Origin: an uncultured Eubacteriales bacterium
GTDB lineage: Bacteria > Bacillota_A > Clostridia > Christensenellales > Aristaeellaceae
Direction of reading: 5' to 3'
DNA: 8,606 nt
NCBI GenBank assembly: GCA_900553645.1
Contig: USEE01000044.1
Coordinates: 1 to 8,606 of the forward strand
Below are positions 8,107 to 8,606 of the stretch, piece after piece. Position 1 is the stretch's first letter. Each line of letters opens with the position of its first letter. Both the position numbers and the translations under genes were made by a program. The notes beneath the pieces are model-generated. The model was not told the origin of the DNA. It saw only the letters and a program-made list of their open reading frames with translations, and did not search any database.

Positions 8107-8134
8107 GGGCCGTTCACTGAACGGCCCTGTTTTT
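8107..8134 (+). terminator. Rho-independent terminator after ftsZ
   Basis: GGGCCGTTC (8107-8115) pairs perfectly with GAACGGCCC (8119-8127) around a three-base loop, followed after TG by a TTTTT run (8130-8134). The outer CATGC (8101-8105) and GCATG (8135-8139) are also complementary and could extend the fold. It starts 15 bases after the ftsZ stop and marks the end of the cell-division transcript. Confidence 0.92.
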
Positions 8135-8344
8135 GCATGAAACGCAAATATATTGAATATCGGTCGAAAGTCGGAATGTATGCTGTAAAGGCATATGCGG
8201 CGGCGATAATCGGCAACAAGGAGCTGTACAGGCGCGCATTTCGATAGGTCGATTGATGAGGCAAGACACGTAGGTACGCTGTCTGTCTGAACAGCGCAGA
8301 ACTTGCCGACTTCTCTGCCGAAAGGCGCTTTTCGCAAAACATGG

Positions 8345-8361
8345 TTTGAACGACTTTCAAA
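8345..8361 (+). promoter_or_regulatory. Inverted repeat upstream of the kinase, possible operator
   Basis: TTTGAA (8345-8350) and TTCAAA (8356-8361) form a 6+6 inverted repeat with a five-base centre CGACT, about 60 bases before the kinase start. The sequence resembles a CcpA cre box but is one base shorter than the cre consensus, so it may instead be the site of a local sugar regulator. This is inference from symmetry and position only. Confidence 0.3.
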
Positions 8362-8390
8362 ACTTCATCACGACTGAAAATACAAAACGC

Positions 8391-8405
8391 GCCGGTGCAA
8401 CCGGC
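8391..8405 (+). other. Small GC hairpin just before the kinase SD
   Basis: GCCGGT (8391-8396) pairs with ACCGGC (8400-8405) around a GCA loop. It sits five bases upstream of the SD GAGGTG (8411-8416). It leaves the ribosome site free and is not followed by a T-run long enough for a terminator (CTTTT at 8417-8421 is 11 bases downstream). Confidence 0.35.
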
Positions 8406-8421
8406 TAAACGAGGTGCTTTT

Positions 8422-8606
8422 ATGATAAGTTGCGTATGTATGAATCCGGCACTTGATAAGACGATTGAGCTGGACGGCTTCACCTACGGCGGGCTTAACC
8501 GCGTGCAAAGCGCGATTACCGACGCGGCGGGCAAGGCGGTAAACGTCGCGATTGTGCTCAGCCGTCTGGGTGACAAGGCGAATCTGGTGGGCGTGAACTA
8601 TAAGGA
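8422..8606 (+). CDS. PfkB-family sugar-phosphate kinase (1-phosphofructokinase/LacC-like), N-terminal part
   Basis: This is the first 61 codons of a ribokinase/PfkB-fold kinase; the gene runs off the window. The opening CVCMNPALDKTIELDGF matches the start of 1-phosphofructokinase (FruK) and tagatose-6-phosphate kinase (LacC), where NPALD-x-T is highly characteristic. It is followed by GGLNRVQS and TDAAGKAVNVAIVLSRLG (33-50), the substrate-binding segment usually written DAGGKGINVA. These enzymes phosphorylate fructose-1-phosphate or related sugar phosphates with ATP in the cytosol. SD GAGGTG (8411-8416) lies five bases before the ATG. FruK is the most common identity for this N-terminus, but fruR, fruA or lac neighbours are not in view, so the substrate is left open. 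It is a separate transcription unit from ftsZ. Confidence 0.85.
   Translation, partial: MISCVCMNPALDKTIELDGFTYGGLNRVQSAITDAAGKAVNVAIVLSRLGDKANLVGVNYK

Larger units (their letters stand above)
8140..8421 (+). other. Non-coding gap between ftsZ terminator and kinase, with RNA-like stems
   Basis: No convincing gene lies here on either strand. A 36-codon frame beginning at 8137 overlaps the terminator and lacks a ribosome site. Stems seen: TATGC/GCATA (8179-8183 with 8191-8195); a nested pair with GGCAAG (8260-8265) against CTTGCC (8302-8307) enclosing CGCTGT (8277-8282) against ACAGCG (8291-8296); and GCCGGT/ACCGGC (8391-8396 with 8400-8405). No known riboswitch or small-RNA class is recognised, and I found no promoter with two good hexamers, although the kinase must be expressed from this region given the terminator upstream. 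Confidence 0.4.

Noticed and set aside
8137..8247. 36-codon + strand frame starting MKRKYIEYR just after ftsZ
   Set aside because: Its ATG lies in the outer arm of the terminator, with only the T-run in place of a ribosome site; no family recognised.

Overview
The window is a stretch of a bacterial division and cell-wall (dcw) cluster, read entirely on the + strand. Protein signatures and gene order point to a Gram-positive of the Bacillota, most likely class Clostridia: a SpoVE/FtsW with the FFSAGGTS ending, a DivIB-type FtsQ, and an FtsZ ending in DVPAFLRK. Coding DNA is GC-rich yet uses the Ile codon ATA heavily, and FtsQ carries a Pro/Thr-rich tail. Together these suggest an uncultured gut-type lineage (Christensenellales-like is a guess). 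No taxon can be fixed from sequence alone.

Layout: the 3' end of mraY (1-309), murD (411-1766), ftsW (1834-2982), murA (3072-4325), ftsQ/divIB (4350-5180), an AT-rich spacer with a sigma-A-type promoter (5181-5390), an ftsA homologue (5391-6596), ftsZ (6688-8091), a strong rho-independent terminator (8107-8134), a 330-base non-coding gap with RNA-like stems, and the 5' end of a PfkB-family sugar-phosphate kinase (8422 to the edge).

How the genes work together: MurA makes the first committed precursor, UDP-GlcNAc-enolpyruvate. MurD adds D-Glu to the growing UDP-MurNAc peptide. MraY moves the pentapeptide unit to the lipid carrier (lipid I). FtsW polymerises lipid II at the septum, with FtsQ/DivIB as part of the divisome core. 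FtsZ builds the ring and FtsA tethers it to the membrane. The upstream genes look like one operon. ftsA-ftsZ has its own promoter and ends at the terminator, so Z-ring genes can be expressed separately. The kinase is a separate metabolic unit.

Points worth attention: murG, murB and murC are not in the positions often seen between ftsW and ftsQ. The spacers before murD, ftsW and murA all carry RNA stems close to the ribosome binding site; before ftsW an 8-bp perfect stem covers the Shine-Dalgarno. FtsA has an altered phosphate-2 loop. The FtsZ linker contains a second C-terminal-peptide-like motif. No CRISPR array, mobile element, tRNA or rRNA was seen, and nothing in the window amounts to a clearly new multi-gene system.
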